Shown here one piece after another: positions 19,449 to 30,623 of a stretch of 64,000 bases of DNA. Origin of the DNA: Bathynomus jamesi (lineage: Eukaryota; Arthropoda; Malacostraca; Isopoda; Cirolanidae). How positions within the stretch are numbered: the stretch's first letter is position 1; every line of letters begins with the position of its first letter. The notes below the pieces were generated by a model that was given only the letters and a program-made list of their open reading frames with translations, ran no database searches and was not told where the DNA came from. Where the stretch lies: the NCBI GenBank assembly GCA_023014485.1, contig JAJOZX010000089.1, forward strand, positions 1,027,501 through 1,091,500, given 5' to 3'. A program made the translations under genes and the position numbers.

Positions 19449-20340
19449 TGGAGTATGGAATATATGCCTCTATACCCGAGAGAATCACTTCCGTGATGCA
19501 CTCAGCACACTGGGAGGGGCCTTAGCCACGGAAGCAATCATTCGATGGGAAATCAGAGCAGTACTGCCTAAGGGCCTCCTAGTCAGCGGCGCCAAAATGC
19601 CAAAGACGTCTCTTCTTAGGAGGATCGAAAGACCGAATTGGAGCGATAGGACAGGAAACGGATACAAGATTGTGATCGGAGGAGCCCAACGGAGTAAAAA
19701 GTTTGACAGACTAAAAGGATGAGGTGAGAAATAAATCCAGAATGTTGGGCCTATCTTCATGGCGATTAGGGATATGAGTATGGTGTACAATCTGCTCTAG
19801 GTCATTCAGAATAAAAAAAAGTTGTAGGCTAGTTCACCAGGGATGTTAGTGAAATGAGAGGAAAGCCAAAGGTGGTGGTGAACATTGAAATAATCTAAAA
19901 TGAAGATTTCAGCAAAAGGAGAGCGAGATAAAATTAATTCCACTTTGGAAGCGAGGTAGTCAAAGAATTTTGGATAGTCAGTAGAATTAAGAGAAAGGTA
20001 GACAGCGCAGATGTACTCGTATTTAGTTTGAGATTGGCATGTAAGCTGTAGCCAGAGGGTGTAGAATTTGGAAGATTCAAGTTCAGGAATACGAGAGCAA
20101 GTACGTATCTGCAACATCCCCATTTGGAGTGAAATTAAGTGTAGAGGAAGTAGGAGGGTACCGAAACAGAGAAGAATTGCAGAATTTTATGAAAAGTGAA
20201 TCAAGCAGAGGCCCAGAACATCTCGAATGAACTGTAGCAGAACCAGCCCGCTGCCCGAGTCTGCGTTCCCGGTATCGGCAGTGGGGGAGCCAGAAGTGAA
20301 GATATTTATGATCCCTTCCTCAGGGGACTCCGAAGCTCAT
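19449..20340 (-). pseudogene. Jockey-like LINE ORF2, endonuclease part
   Basis: Minus-strand pieces contain FILDYFNVHHHLWLSSHFTN, the decayed form of the GDFNxHxxxW motif of apurinic-type endonucleases. NILDLF-type remnants and AECITEVILSGIEAYIPYSI follow, leading directly to the Academ insertion point. Several frameshifts and stops are present. A further minus-strand frame at 20351-20533 may be ORF1 or 5' sequence but I cannot confirm it. Confidence 0.75.
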
Positions 20341-20539
20341 GAAGTCTACGCTACCTTTTTATTATTATTATTTTGAAAAGATTATGTAGTGTATAAGATA
20401 CATGTCTGAGTACTGAAGAATAGGGGGAGAAATTTGTGTTTGAGAGCATGCTGGACTGCTCACAGGGTAGCTGAAACACGGAAATAAGATCAGCTAAGGA
20501 GGACAGTGACGGGAGAAACGGGAGTTCCAGCACTCCCTG

Positions 20540-20791
20540 TCTTCTGTCAAGGCAGTAATTATAATTAAGCTCTAATTAAAATTAATTATTAGTTGAATAT
20601 TTCTTTGCAATAAAAATGATGATTGAGTTTGGGAGAAATTATGAATTTGACAAGTAGAAATTATTATCTATAGGAATAATAATGTATCGGAATGTTCAAG
20701 AGTCTCAAATTTGAACTTTCTGAAATTTGAGCAATGAAGACAGAAAGAACATAATTGAAGAAACTTTGTTCAAGTTAACTTTTCCTTCATT
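20540..20791. other. No gene recognised
   Basis: Short AT-rich stretch between the LINE 5' remnant and the hAT element. No motif identified. Confidence 0.4.
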
Positions 20792-20799
20792 GCTGTTGT

Positions 20800-23142
20800 C
20801 AGTGGCGGTCCTGGCATTTTTGACGCTCTAGGCGAGATCATACAAAGGTACCCTTCCTCTGTCAACAGCATACTCCCCCGCCCCCGGTGCATAACCTCTG
20901 CCGCATTAAAACACACTGAACACATTGTCTTTAAAACACAAAGCACCTCCTTCATTTATTGTTCTTAGCTTCAAGTAAGAACAAGTTGTCTTGAAACAAA
21001 AACTACAAAGAAATCTTGTATGAATAATAATTGAACACTCAATAAAGATTCCCAAATATATTGCAAACAAAATAAATATTCCAATGTATATTGCACACAA
21101 AATATCATAGATAAATAAAAAACACTAATAAATCACACAATGTAGCTTAATAAAGGAATAAGATTGCCAGCTAGCAAATAACTGAATTTTAAATTTGGGT
21201 TGGAAGTTTTAGGTCTAGTTGTTTTCCTATTAAAACCTGATCCTCCTGGTCTTCCTTGATGCAAATTCATCAATGATGTCATCATAGAAAATCTGCTCAG
21301 AAACCGCATGGTTAATGCTGATGACAGCAAGACCACCTCTCCGCTCCAGCCACTGTCATTGGAAGGGTGACAGCAACCCTGAGGGCGACCCAGAGGTTGG
21401 GATAGATCTCTGTGAGCTGCTTTTTATGGATAAACGTCAGCAGCTGAAGTGCTGTCATGCTCGTAGATGGCAGTTCAGGCAAATTCTTTAATTCATATGC
21501 CAACTTCCTACCATCTAGATCAGAATGTCCTCGACAGCTTAAAGTGTTGCTGAGGGTTTCTGATTGCTGTCATCTCATTTGACAAGTTTTGGAAGTTTGA
21601 GAGCACTCCAAACTTGTCTCTCACTTCTCCCAAGGTCTGCAATCTTTCCTGAAGTGATGAGATAGCAGCACCCACCACCACATTGAAAAAGGTCACCTCC
21701 AAATTTTTAAGTGCGTCATTGATGGGCTCATCAGGGGACTCATAGGAGAAGTGCCGCTTTGTGGACCTCAGCCTCTTTTGCTGGAGAACAGCCTCCACAT
21801 TCATGGCTGAGGTTTGTGCAGCCACAAAGCCTGTTGTTCTGTAAGTGGTGAGAGTTGTTTCAGTCTTCCTTAGCAGATTGACAGCCACATCCCACTGCAT
21901 TGAGAGAGACTGGATTAGTTTGCTGACTTGCTGTATGTGGCTTAGGATGTCATACCACACCACAGTGCAGATTGAAAACTGGTATGACCCTATCTCCTCT
22001 GCCAAAGACTGGGCCTCAATCTTTACCATAGGGTCAGTGGTTTGACCCCTCACCTCAATGAGTGCCTCTCTCACTGATGCTGCTTGGTACCTTACTGGCT
22101 CAATACTCTTCACCTTGCGTTCCCACCTTGTCTCTGACCATGATTTTAAAGTCAAGTTAACATGGTTCTTCAGGATAGCCCATCTTTGTGTAGAAGCCGA
22201 GAACAGGGTGTAGAGCTTCTGCAAGATGCCAAAATAGCCAGTGGCATCTGTGGAGCTTTTAGCAGCATCAGCTACCACCAGATTTAATGTATGAGCCCCA
22301 CATGGTACAAATAGAGCCCGTGGATTCTTTTCCAGCAGCCTGGCTTGGACTCCCTTGTTTTTGCCTCTCATGTTGGCTCCGTTGTCATACGACTGTGCTC
22401 TGCAGTCGTCAAAGGGAATGTTTAGGTCCTCTAGTCTCTTCAAAATTAGGGACGACAAACTTTGGCCAGTGGACTCCTCTGCCTCCAGGAACCCCATGAA
22501 ATGTTCCTTTACTTGGAGTTTATCATCCAGTGAAACAATCCTGATTATCACTGACATTTGTTCTGTGAGACTAACATCTGGGGTGCAATCTAAAATGATA
22601 GAAAAGTACTTTGATTGCTTGATCTCCTGCACCATTGTATGAATGATCTTGGTACCGATGGAGTCAATCAGTTCGTTTTGAATGTGTCCAGATAGCTGGT
22701 GTGACTTGCTAATCCACTTTCCACCCTGTGAATATGATCTTTTATTACTTGGTCAAATTTTGCCATGAGCTCAACCTCTTTTACGAAGTAATTTTTTGTC
22801 AATGGTTTCCCCTTTTATAATCCGCACCTCCATTTATTTCCATGTTGTCAAATGTTTTAAGTGTTCTGACGTGTTTTCATGAGAATTGAGCAAGGTGGTT
22901 GCATTCTTCCAGTCGTTAAGTCCTCCCTTTGTTAAAGAAAAGTCTTTTGTCGAGAACAGCTTGCAGCAGAAGCAGAAGAGGCTGTCGTTTTTCCGTGAAT
23001 ACATCAGCCAACTTCTCAATTTCTCGAGCCCTGGACTGGAGCTTGTTTGAGAAAAAACTAAAACGGGCGTGCTATGTCGCCCCCGCCACCAATTGGCGCC
23101 CTAGGCGGCCGCCTATATCGCCTATGCCCAGGACCGCCACTG
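20800..23142 (-). mobile_element. hAT transposon with perfect 8-bp target duplication
   Basis: Ends are CAGTGGCGGTCCTGG and its complement. GCTGTTGT is repeated exactly at 20792-20799 and 23143-23150. The 2,343-bp element encodes a ZMYM1-type hAT transposase on the minus strand. Confidence 0.95.
21228..23019 (-). pseudogene. hAT transposase, ZMYM1-like
   Basis: From the N-terminus: a zinc-finger-like block (DSLFCFCCKLF, then NSHENTSEH), a broken linker, then the catalytic domain. The catalytic domain includes YFSIILDCTPDVSLTEQM, RAQSYDNGANMRGKNKGVQA (the YDNGANM box) and LFVPCGAHTLNLVVADAA. SWSETRWERK and the end AVTLPMTVAGAER follow. The usual SFSKLKLIKN part of the dimerisation domain is missing after AGAER, and the reading resumes with DDIIDEFASRKTRRIRF in another frame. 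Frameshifts or stops occur near 22830-22640 and at 21510. Inactive. Confidence 0.88.
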
Positions 23143-23150
23143 GCTGTTGT

Positions 23151-23407
23151 TCATGTTTATGTTGGTTTTAAATGTTGTTGTTGGGTAATGACAGTCCTTG
23201 TAGTTTGCCGTCATCGTCATCGTCATTTCTGACTGTTAGATCTGTTAGTCAGTTTCCGTGAAAAAGTGAAATTCATTCCTCTTCACACTCATTCAGTCTT
23301 GATAAGAAAATTCGGACTATAGTGGATTTAACTTTCCAAGAAGAGTTCCTTGTTCCATGCACGGTCTGTGTTTAACATATAAGTTTCTCAGGGGACCATT
23401 CTGAGTT

Positions 23408-23459
<52 letters not shown>

Positions 23460-23650
23460 CGAAACCCCCCCCCTAATTTTCGAAGATTTTTCACGCTGAA
23501 ATCGAGTAATTTAGTCTCTAATTTTATATGTTTTCCATAAATAAACTGATTAAGTGCCTGATTTTATGGCATCACCAAAATGCATTTTGATATTAGATCT
23601 CGAATGGATACGCACTTTTTCGGGCTTTATTCCAAATTAGCATTTACAGA
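23151..23650. other. No gene; (TA)n tract
   Basis: Holds a GT/TA microsatellite (23399-23454) and a C-run at 23467. No protein or element ends recognised apart from the direct repeat that begins at 23651. Confidence 0.5.
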
Positions 23651-23689
23651 CTTCTCTCCAAAGGATCCAATTTAGAAAGCCATTCCCCC

Positions 23690-23720
<31 letters not shown>

Positions 23721-23817
23721 TATCGGCTATTGATTGGTGGCGTGGAAAACGCAGTTTAATAATGAACAGGAACACCAGAGAAAATACAAACATCCTTCAA
23801 GGTTTAATAGTACCAAC

Positions 23818-23846
23818 GTTTCGGAATGCACTAATTCCATCTTCAG
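23818..23846 (-). ncRNA. Hammerhead-like ribozyme core (Penelope terminus)
   Basis: The minus strand reads CUGAAGA, an extra U, a GGAAU/AUUCC stem with a six-base loop, then GAAAC. It matches the CUGANGA...GAAA hammerhead core except for one unpaired base after the first block. Helices I and III were not established. Confidence 0.5.
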
Positions 23847-24077
23847 GGCTAAAACAATAAAATTCCAAATCACATACAAAATTACAAAATACAAATTGCT
23901 TAATAACAATTTAAAAATAAACTTTAAAAAAAAAAAAAATAAAAAAAAAAATTATAAAAGTAGCTAAGAAAATGTAAAACATTAAAACTAAAAGGTAAAT
24001 AAATGTGAAGTTAAAAAGTTAAAATTATAAAAAGTAAAAGCATTAAAACTAAAATGTAAATAAAATAAACTAGTACC

Positions 24078-24660
24078 TTAACCAAAACATAGCAGATCTA
24101 TCGATGATTCGTCAGAATTTAGGTCTGGTTTTAGTTTATAAATAAACAGAGACTCCATAATTTTAAGCTTAAGGTCAGAGCTTCCAGCAGCAAGTACGGT
24201 GAAATTAGACTGTGAAATTGGGTGGTTATTGTTGTGCGAGTGATTACGTATGAGAGAATTAGGTGGTTTGCCAAGGGGTAAATTTGTACGGACCGATTTA
24301 CCGAGATGTTCGTAAATACGAGATTTTAAATGTCTTTTAGTTTTACCTATATATGACCCCATACAGTGGTCACACTTGTATTGATAAACTATAGATGACT
24401 TAAGAAGTGTAGGAATAACATCCTTGTATTTAAATAAATGGTAAATCGATTTAGACGGGGTGAATATAATTTTTATACACAGTTGTGGGTAGAATTCCTT
24501 GAGCAATTTTAAAAGTTTATTTCTAATGTTAAAACTTGAGGTTCCCATATAGGGCAAAGTGAAATACAGGATATCTTTGGGGACTGTAATTAAGTTTCTA
24601 GTTGTAGGGCTTATTAGTCTATTTAAGGTTCTGCCTATTGTAGTCTCTATGTTTTACATT
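24078..24660 (-). pseudogene. Penelope-like GIY-YIG endonuclease, 5'-truncated
   Basis: The frame from 24557 to 24078 reads MPYMGTSSFNIRNKLLKLL, and about 30 more codons are traceable upstream (TTRNLITVPKDILYFTLP). The catalytic core is SIVYQYKCDHCMGSYIGKTK, with the CxxC pair and the GSYIGKTKRHLKSRIYEH block, then a zinc-binding region NHSHNNNHPIS. The nuclease nicks target DNA during retrotransposition. The end LKPDLNSDESS is typical. The reverse transcriptase that should precede it is absent. Confidence 0.88.
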
Positions 24661-24678
24661 TTCTTAGCTACTTTTTAT

Positions 24679-24713
<35 letters not shown>

Positions 24714-24788
24714 TTTATTTTTAAATTGTTATTAAGCAATTTGTATTTTGTAATTTTGTATGTGATTTGGAATTTTATTGTTTTAGCC

Positions 24789-24817
24789 CTGAAGATGGAA
24801 TTAGTGCATTCCGAAAC
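24789..24817 (+). ncRNA. Hammerhead-like ribozyme core (inverted copy)
   Basis: Same sequence as 23818-23846 on the opposite strand, in the inverted terminal repeat. Confidence 0.5.
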
Positions 24818-24932
24818 GTTGGTACTATTAAACCTTGAAGGATGTTTGTATTTTCTCTGGTGTTCCTGTTCATTATTATATATATATATATATACTTCTC
24901 TCCAAAGGATCCAATTTAGAAAACCATTCCCC

Positions 24933-24978
<46 letters not shown>

Positions 24979-25068
24979 CCCGGGTGGTTACCTCATTTTT
25001 TCACTTGTTCGTTCTCTCTTCTCATCTTGCGCGGAATGTTCTCCTATACAAGCGTCGTTCTTTACGAT
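24979..25068 (+). mobile_element. Tail fragment of the tRNA-like hairpin element
   Basis: CCCGGGTGGTTACCTCA, then TTCGTTCTCTCTTCTC and CAAGCGTCGTTCTTTACG, correspond to the end of the tRNA-like module and the tail of the element at 30624-31052. It lies between two (TA)n tracts. Confidence 0.75.
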
Positions 25069-25119
25069 ATATATATATATATATATATCAGTTGATTACA
25101 AAGTCGGTCTCTTTTTGGT

Positions 25120-25291
25120 TTTATTATAAATGGTAAAGTGGCATTGTAAATTGGTATACACTACCAGTAAATTATGGAAAAGGAAATGAACAACAGAGCT
25201 ATCGATGGCTCGTCAGAATTAAGACCTGGTTTCAGTTTGCAAATAAAAAGAGATTCCATGATTTTAAGTTTGAGACCAGAACTATCGTTAA
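25120..25291 (-). pseudogene. Penelope-like element 2, endonuclease C-terminus (piece 1 of 3)
   Basis: The minus strand reads GLKLKIMESLFICKLKPGLN and SDEPSIALLF, homologous to the end of the endonuclease at 24078. It stops at 25291, where the Academ-like element begins. The sequence resumes at 30455. The join of 25291 to 30458 aligns base for base, without gaps, with the intact copy. Confidence 0.8.
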
Positions 25292-25502
25292 TAGTAGGTG
25301 ATACTGACAAGGTGTTTCCTCAATGTGATTTATAAGGCTTGTAAAAGTTTAGCCAGAGGGTATTTGTTGTTCCTTGGTGCCCCCCCCACACACACACCAT
25401 TTGATTTTGAGGAGGAGTGGCAAAAGTGAGGCTTAGTTGGGGCCCCTGTGGAGGGGGCCGGATAAAGAAATGGTCAAATGTATATCATATATAATATATA
25501 CA

Positions 25503-26862
25503 CGAGGGCCACTCAATATATTTTGCCCCACCTTTTTTTTTTCCAAGTTTTTTTAAGTTCCAGAAATTTTGTACGCAAGTAGTTACATACCTTTTTTATA
25601 AGTTTTTATTTTTCCACATAGTTTCCATCCTTTTCTACGGCTTTCCTCCACCTCGAAACAAGGGCCTTTATTCTTTGCTGGTAAAAGTCCGCTGGGTTCC
25701 GCTGGAGCCACCTCTTATCCTCCTCAACAACCTCATCGTCACTCTGAAACTTTCTTTCATGAATATCATCCTTCATTGGCCCAAACAAATGGAAGTCTGA
25801 AGGTGCCAGATCCGCGCTGTATGGAGGGTGGGGTAACACAGTCAAGCGCATTTTTGTGATAGCCTCTCTTGTTTGCAAACTGTTGTGTGGTCTTGCGTTA
25901 TCGTGCAAAAGAAGGACGTCTCCCAGTTTTCTCTCCGGTCGAACTCGCTTTATACGTCTCTGGAGTCTCTGTACGGTAGCAATATATGCCTCTGAGTTGA
26001 TTGTGTGTCCTTTCTTCATAATGTCCACCAGAATCACCCCTTTCATGTCCCAGAAGATGGTGGCATAACCTTTCCTGCAGAGGGAGCCATTTCGAACTTT
26101 TTCTTGGGTGGGGAGTCTGCGTGATGCCACTCCATGGATTGGCGTTTTGTTTCAGGTTCAAAGTGGTGTACACAAGTCTCATCCCCAGTCACAGTTCGTG
26201 AAAGGAAGTCATATCCTTCTGTCTCGTATCGAGCCAGCGACTCAGAAGCAATTTCTTTTCTTTGGGCTTTGTGATCTTCAGTCAGTTCGCGAGGAACAAA
26301 CCGTGAACACACTTTTGAGTATCCCAGTTGCTGAATTATCGTATTCACACTTCCTTCACTAATTCCTAGCTCCTTGTATGTGACGCGCCGATTTGATCGA
26401 ATGATGCTGTTAGCCCGTTGCACAATGTGAGATTCATAGCCGATGCCGGGCGACCGCTGCGTGGCTCATCATCGAGGCTGGCTCTCCCTCTCTCCGATGA
26501 TCTCACACGTTTAGACCAGCGTCCAACTGTGCTTCGATCAACAACAGCATCTCCGTAAACGTTTTGTAGACGTTTGTGAATATTTCTAACTATCTTCTTC
26601 TCTGCGGTTAAGAACTCGATAACGGCTCTCTGTTTACGACGCATATCACTGTTAGACGCCATTTTCGAAACTGCGTTAATCATCGGTTTTATACAAGGGC
26701 GTTTAAAAGTGGTTTTATACAAGGAGGGGAGGTTCAAACTGGAAAAATCCGGTTATGTGAAGCGCAGAAAGTTCAGACACGGCCGAAAAGACATTTCAGC
26801 CCCATGCCCTCTTATTTAGTTAAGAATAAAAGGGTGGAGCAAAATATATTGAATGCCCCTAA
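25503..26862 (-). mobile_element. Mariner (DD34D) element inside the Academ-like element
   Basis: Left CGAGGGCCACTCAATATATT and right complement TTAGGGGCATTCAATATATT are inverted repeats continuing through TTTGC(C/T)CCACC. The element is about 1,360 bp and flanked by TATA-type sequence. Confidence 0.88.
25606..26662 (-). pseudogene. Mariner transposase with two frameshifts
   Basis: The protein starts MASNSDMRRKQRAVIEFLTA at 26662. The N-terminal HTH region ends at RSGRPASA, followed by a frameshift near 26410 into ANSIIRSNRRVTYKELGIS. The catalytic domain has VTGDETCVHHF, LLLHDNARPH and YSADLAPSDFHLFGPMK, with 34 residues between the last two aspartates, so all three catalytic residues remain. 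A second frameshift lies near 26100. It ends KDGNYVEK followed by a stop at 25606. It resembles the SETMAR-related mariners but has no SET domain nearby. Confidence 0.9.
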
Positions 26863-27057
26863 TATATATATTTCTGCAGCCAATACCGTTATTTTTCAGC
26901 AGAAATATGACATATGAGGAAACAACTACGAAACACTACAAGCTACACTGCAAACACTATAAAATAAGAAACTATTATACATAATTCGAATCCAATTTAC
27001 TTTATTGTTTATCTTAAGAATAATTATAGGTATAATATATATGTAGTTTATAACTTA

Positions 27058-29866
27058 TTACTTTATGACAAAATGAATATCTACTGTAAACATCGTAATG
27101 TGGTTAGATAGACTAGAAAAAAAAAAAAAATAATACTCGTATTTATGTGTGAAAAATGCACAGTCTATTTGATGCACAAACTGAACAATTGAACATATAT
27201 ACCTACACAGACAAAGAAAAATCACTCCTGCTGATTGCCGATCTGAAAAATTATGAGCTACTACACTGACATTAGCAGAGTGCAGTACAAGTGAGACCTT
27301 GCTTCCTGCAACTACATGCACCGGAATATGTGTTTTTTGGCATCCATATTTCACGAGCTCCTGGCACACCACTGCGACTGCAGGAATCGTGATCCATTCT
27401 GAAATGAGCTTATTCTCTTCTTTCCTCCAGCCATGAAGACATGGATCAGGGTCTTTGCTGGTTGGGTCATGGGCAGACGTCCATACACTTGCCTGGTACA
27501 TCGCTCTCCGGCAGTGCTGGTACAGCGCATTCTGAGATGATGGAATAATTTCCACGCTTTTGTTTCGTTGGTAGAAAATCTTCATCATTTCGTTGATAGA
27601 CATCGCCCCTCCTCCGTAGATTTGGACGAAAAATTCTTCCAAGCCCTTGAACTTCCAGGACTCCAATTCAAGTTGCTAAAATGGATGACTCATCAGATCA
27701 ACCATTGCGTCTGTGACATTTTTCGGACACTTTTTCCAGGCTTTGAAGCACATTCCTTTCCCTTGAGAGCCGATATGCAGTCGCAACCAGTGCCGGCCAC
27801 AAAGAGGGGAAGAGCTGCACTTCGCTCAGGTCCGAGGACATCCATCAGTTCTCTGATGTTGATGATTCTTTGTCTTCCCAATCCCGTAGTTCACCATGAC
27901 GTTGCATCCTTCACTGACAGAATCGAACCGGGAAAAGTGGTGGACAAGAATGGCGATCACATCAGAGTCGGATGACTTCACCAGCACGTTCGAAGCTCCA
28001 CAGTTCAGTGCATGGAGGATGTGGAGGACGATTTGTGTGTCAGCTTCCTCCTGGTTGCACTCAGTAGCATCTCGTCTCCCGGGCCTCAATGACCGACAAT
28101 CTTTCCGTCACCCAGAGTGATGTACAGACCTCCTGGGGAGTGGAGTCGCTGCATAACTTCGGCCCCAAGATATAGGAAAAGTTCCGTCTTGTTGGTACTC
28201 TCGCGGAGAAAGTCAGACCAGTTCTTTGGAATCTTTACCTTTGATCCCACTTTTAGGCGGACGCCGTGGCCGCGGTCATCCCGTGTTCCCCCTTGATGGA
28301 AAGCTCTTGATACGTGTCCCAGACGATGTCGAGCCGCGGCACTTTCCTCAGCTCCAGCTAAAGGTGTTTGAAGAAGTACCTTCGGGTGAATTCCTCGAAG
28401 GTTCCTGCTTCTCGGTGACCAAGAGATGAATAAGCTGCTCGCCGTCTTGTACCACGCAGTCGTACGCCGTAGGCCATTCTACCAACCCATCTGCCACGGC
28501 TTCTGCTTCTTTCTTGAGGCAGTGAGCAATCCAACGGACTGCTCCAACGTTAAAAAGTCCCCGACGAAGTCCGGGCGGAGAAACAGCGCCTTCGTCGACG
28601 AACTGCTTCATCACAGCCTGGCCCATCTTCTTCTCCAGGTACAGCACGCGACGATAGTTCACAGAAAGCCCGAGTCTGGCTTACTCGTCCACCAGTTGAC
28701 TGCTCTTGAACAGCGAATGAACGTAAAGTTCAAGGTACACCGGTAAGGGAGTCTCCGTGGGATTGGGTACCTTCGTCATCTTGTTGGCGTGGAAGGAAAC
28801 AAGCTGAGCAATGCTGAGAGTAGCCTGCTTTTCTTGGAAGTTCTCCTCAAAGGATGGCTCGTACATGATCATTCCTACGAGAAACTTGAAGGCATCCAGG
28901 ACTGATACCTTCTGGCATAGTTCTTGAAATCCATGTTTTTCAACAGAGAACACATGATTGTCGTTGCCGTCATACCGCACTATTTCTCGGCGACAAAGGA
29001 GAACCGCTTTCGCAAGTGCTCTGTAGTCGTCAGAGAAGGACTTGGTCGTGAGGGATGAGGTGACGAGATCCTTCATCGCGGGGATGATGACCAGCATCAC
29101 CTCCCTCCTGAAACCCGATTCCTCTTTCAGAACTGGGAACCTCTCGAGAACGATCTCCTTCAGTCTTGTGCGATTGATGTCGCTGGGGTCCCGCAATTGC
29201 TCCTTTCGTCGGCATACTTCCTCGTGGAGGTTCTTCAGGGGAAAACGTCCTTCCGGAGATGTCTTTGTCGATCAGTGTCAGTACCTCCTCGATGACTTTA
29301 CTATATGTGTCGTCTTCGCTTTTACATGTAGCATCGTCGTAACGCCTCCGGAAGACTACTAGGCACGTGGCATGGTATTTCAGTTCATTGGCGACAAGGT
29401 CACCGATAGCGAGTTTGGTCAGGACTTTCCCATCTTGCGGGAGCAGCGCCTTGTTCCTGAGTTCTTCAGTAAGTCCAACTTTCTGGAACTGGTGAATTGG
29501 TTGGTCGCTTGGGGCCAGCTACTTCACAGAACAGGCAGCAGGACTGTGGGTCAATGCCTGATCGCCGGTTCGGTCGCGGTTCAGGTGGGATGCTTGAGAT
29601 GTGGTAGCCTTCACCAGCCTTTCCCCTTGGAACTTTCAGTGGCAGTTTCGGTACCATTTCCCCTGCCTTTCTAATAGTTTTTCAGCGGTCAAAGTGTCCT
29701 GAAGTTCAACTGACAACTCAGTGCCGCCAGCAGCACTGTAGGTCCAGAGGGCATCAACAAATGAAGTATATGCTTGGACTTGGTCCTCCTTATTCTTGCT
29801 GAGAACTGGGCACCTCAACACAGCTTTGGAAGCTTTTTGGCCTACAATGCAACGAAACCAATCCAT
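27058..29866 (-). pseudogene. Academ-like transposase, family 2 (internally deleted)
   Basis: Readable blocks in order: a start region with KWYRNCH and CCLFCE (29866-29480); IVLERFPVLKEESGF to FKSSQLVDE (29196-28681); and GLFNVGAVRWIAHCLKKEAE (about 28560). After these come LDIVWDTYQ and the nuclease-like NQEEADTQIVLH with SSDSDVIAILVHHF (about 28050-27940), then FVAGTGCD, ALYQHCRRAMYQASVWTSAH and a cysteine-rich end in a shifted frame (CSCRKQGLTCTALC). Compared with family 1, the central part equivalent to 15730-17660 is missing. Many frameshifts and stops. Divergence from family 1 is large, so these are separate families. Confidence 0.75.
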
Positions 29867-29944
29867 TACAGCAAATCACAGCAAAGGGACCTGGGAAAGA
29901 CATGAATAAAATAAAAATTCAAGATGGTGACACTCCCCCAGAAG

Positions 29945-30299
29945 CGATTTACCAGGCTTGTAAAAGTTTAGCCAAGGGGTGTCGGTTGTTCCTTGGGACC
30001 TCCCATTTCGATCTGGAAGAGTGGCAGAAGTGAGATTCCGTTGGCCCTCCTTGGGGGGTCCATTTCCAGAAAGGAAGAAAAACTGTTTCCACCGTTTTTT
30101 TTTTTGTACAGGGCGGCCATCTTATAGCCCACACTCATCTGTATTTATTCACAACTGATCATACATGATCGGTCAATTATTGGACCCAGAAAATGGTGGA
30201 AACAGTTTTTATTTCTTTCTCGATTACCTATCCATAGAAGTACTGATCATGCAAATCCAACAGGAAACAGGGAAGTTATGACCATTTCTTTATCCGCTT
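29945..30299. repeat. Subterminal duplicated terminus and hairpin in Academ-like family 2
   Basis: 29950-30075 repeats the left terminus sequence (CAGGCTTGTAAAAGTTTAGC) and is inverted relative to 30300-30430. AAACTGTTTCCACC near 30085 and its complement near 30190 extend the pairing, giving a large foldback at this end. Confidence 0.75.
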
Positions 30300-30457
30300 C
30301 CCCCAGGGGAAATGGACCCCCCAGGGGGCTCCAACGGAGCCTCACTTCTGCCACCCTTCCAGATCGAAAGAAGAGGTTCCAAGGAATAACCGACACCCCT
30401 TGACTAAAATTTTACAAGCCTGGTAAATCACATCTATGGAAGTGTCACCTACTATAA

Positions 30458-30613
30458 CGAGGATACTGAAATTCTACTGCGAAATCGAACGGTTCTTGTT
30501 GTGAGCATGATCACGTACATAAGAATTACATCGTTTGCTGAGGGGTTGGTTCGTATGAACTGATTTACCCAGATGTTCATAAATATGAGATTTAAATGTA
30601 TTTTAGTTTTACC
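30458..30613 (-). pseudogene. Penelope-like element 2, endonuclease middle part (piece 2 of 3)
   Basis: The minus strand covers the GKTK...HLN...HLGKSV...NHAHNN region homologous to 24190-24350, with frameshifts. It is cut at TTTACCTATATA, a TA-rich point where a 1.9-kb block of other elements is inserted. It continues at 32536. Confidence 0.78.
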
Positions 30614-30623
30614 TATATATATA

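Larger units (their letters stand above)
23651..24935 (-). mobile_element. Penelope-like retroelement 1, flanked by ~42-bp direct repeats
   Basis: 23651-23692 and 24895-24935 are direct repeats (begin CTTCTCTCCAAAGGATCC) with one or two differences. Between them are two terminal repeats in opposite orientation (about 23745-23960 minus, 24710-24880 plus) and a GIY-YIG endonuclease fragment. Inverted terminal repeats and a terminal endonuclease are known of Penelope-like elements. The reverse transcriptase is deleted. Each terminal repeat holds a hammerhead-like core. Confidence 0.82.
25292..30454 (-). mobile_element. Academ-like DNA transposon, family 2, TAA target duplication
   Basis: Both ends read TAGTAGGTGA inward. 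After a short diverged stretch they share ATGTGATTTAYMAGGCTTGT and a further 110 bp or so. TAA lies outside each end (25289-25291, 30455-30457). It interrupts Penelope element 2 exactly. Inside are a mariner (25503-26862) and a minus-strand gene homologous to the family 1 transposase. A third, partial copy of the terminus lies at about 29950-30075, in the same direction as the left end and inverted relative to the right end. Confidence 0.85.

Noticed and set aside
27568..29674. Plus-strand open frames between 27.5 and 29.7 kb
   Set aside because: They are antisense shadows of the Academ-like transposase, which shows the conserved motifs on the minus strand.
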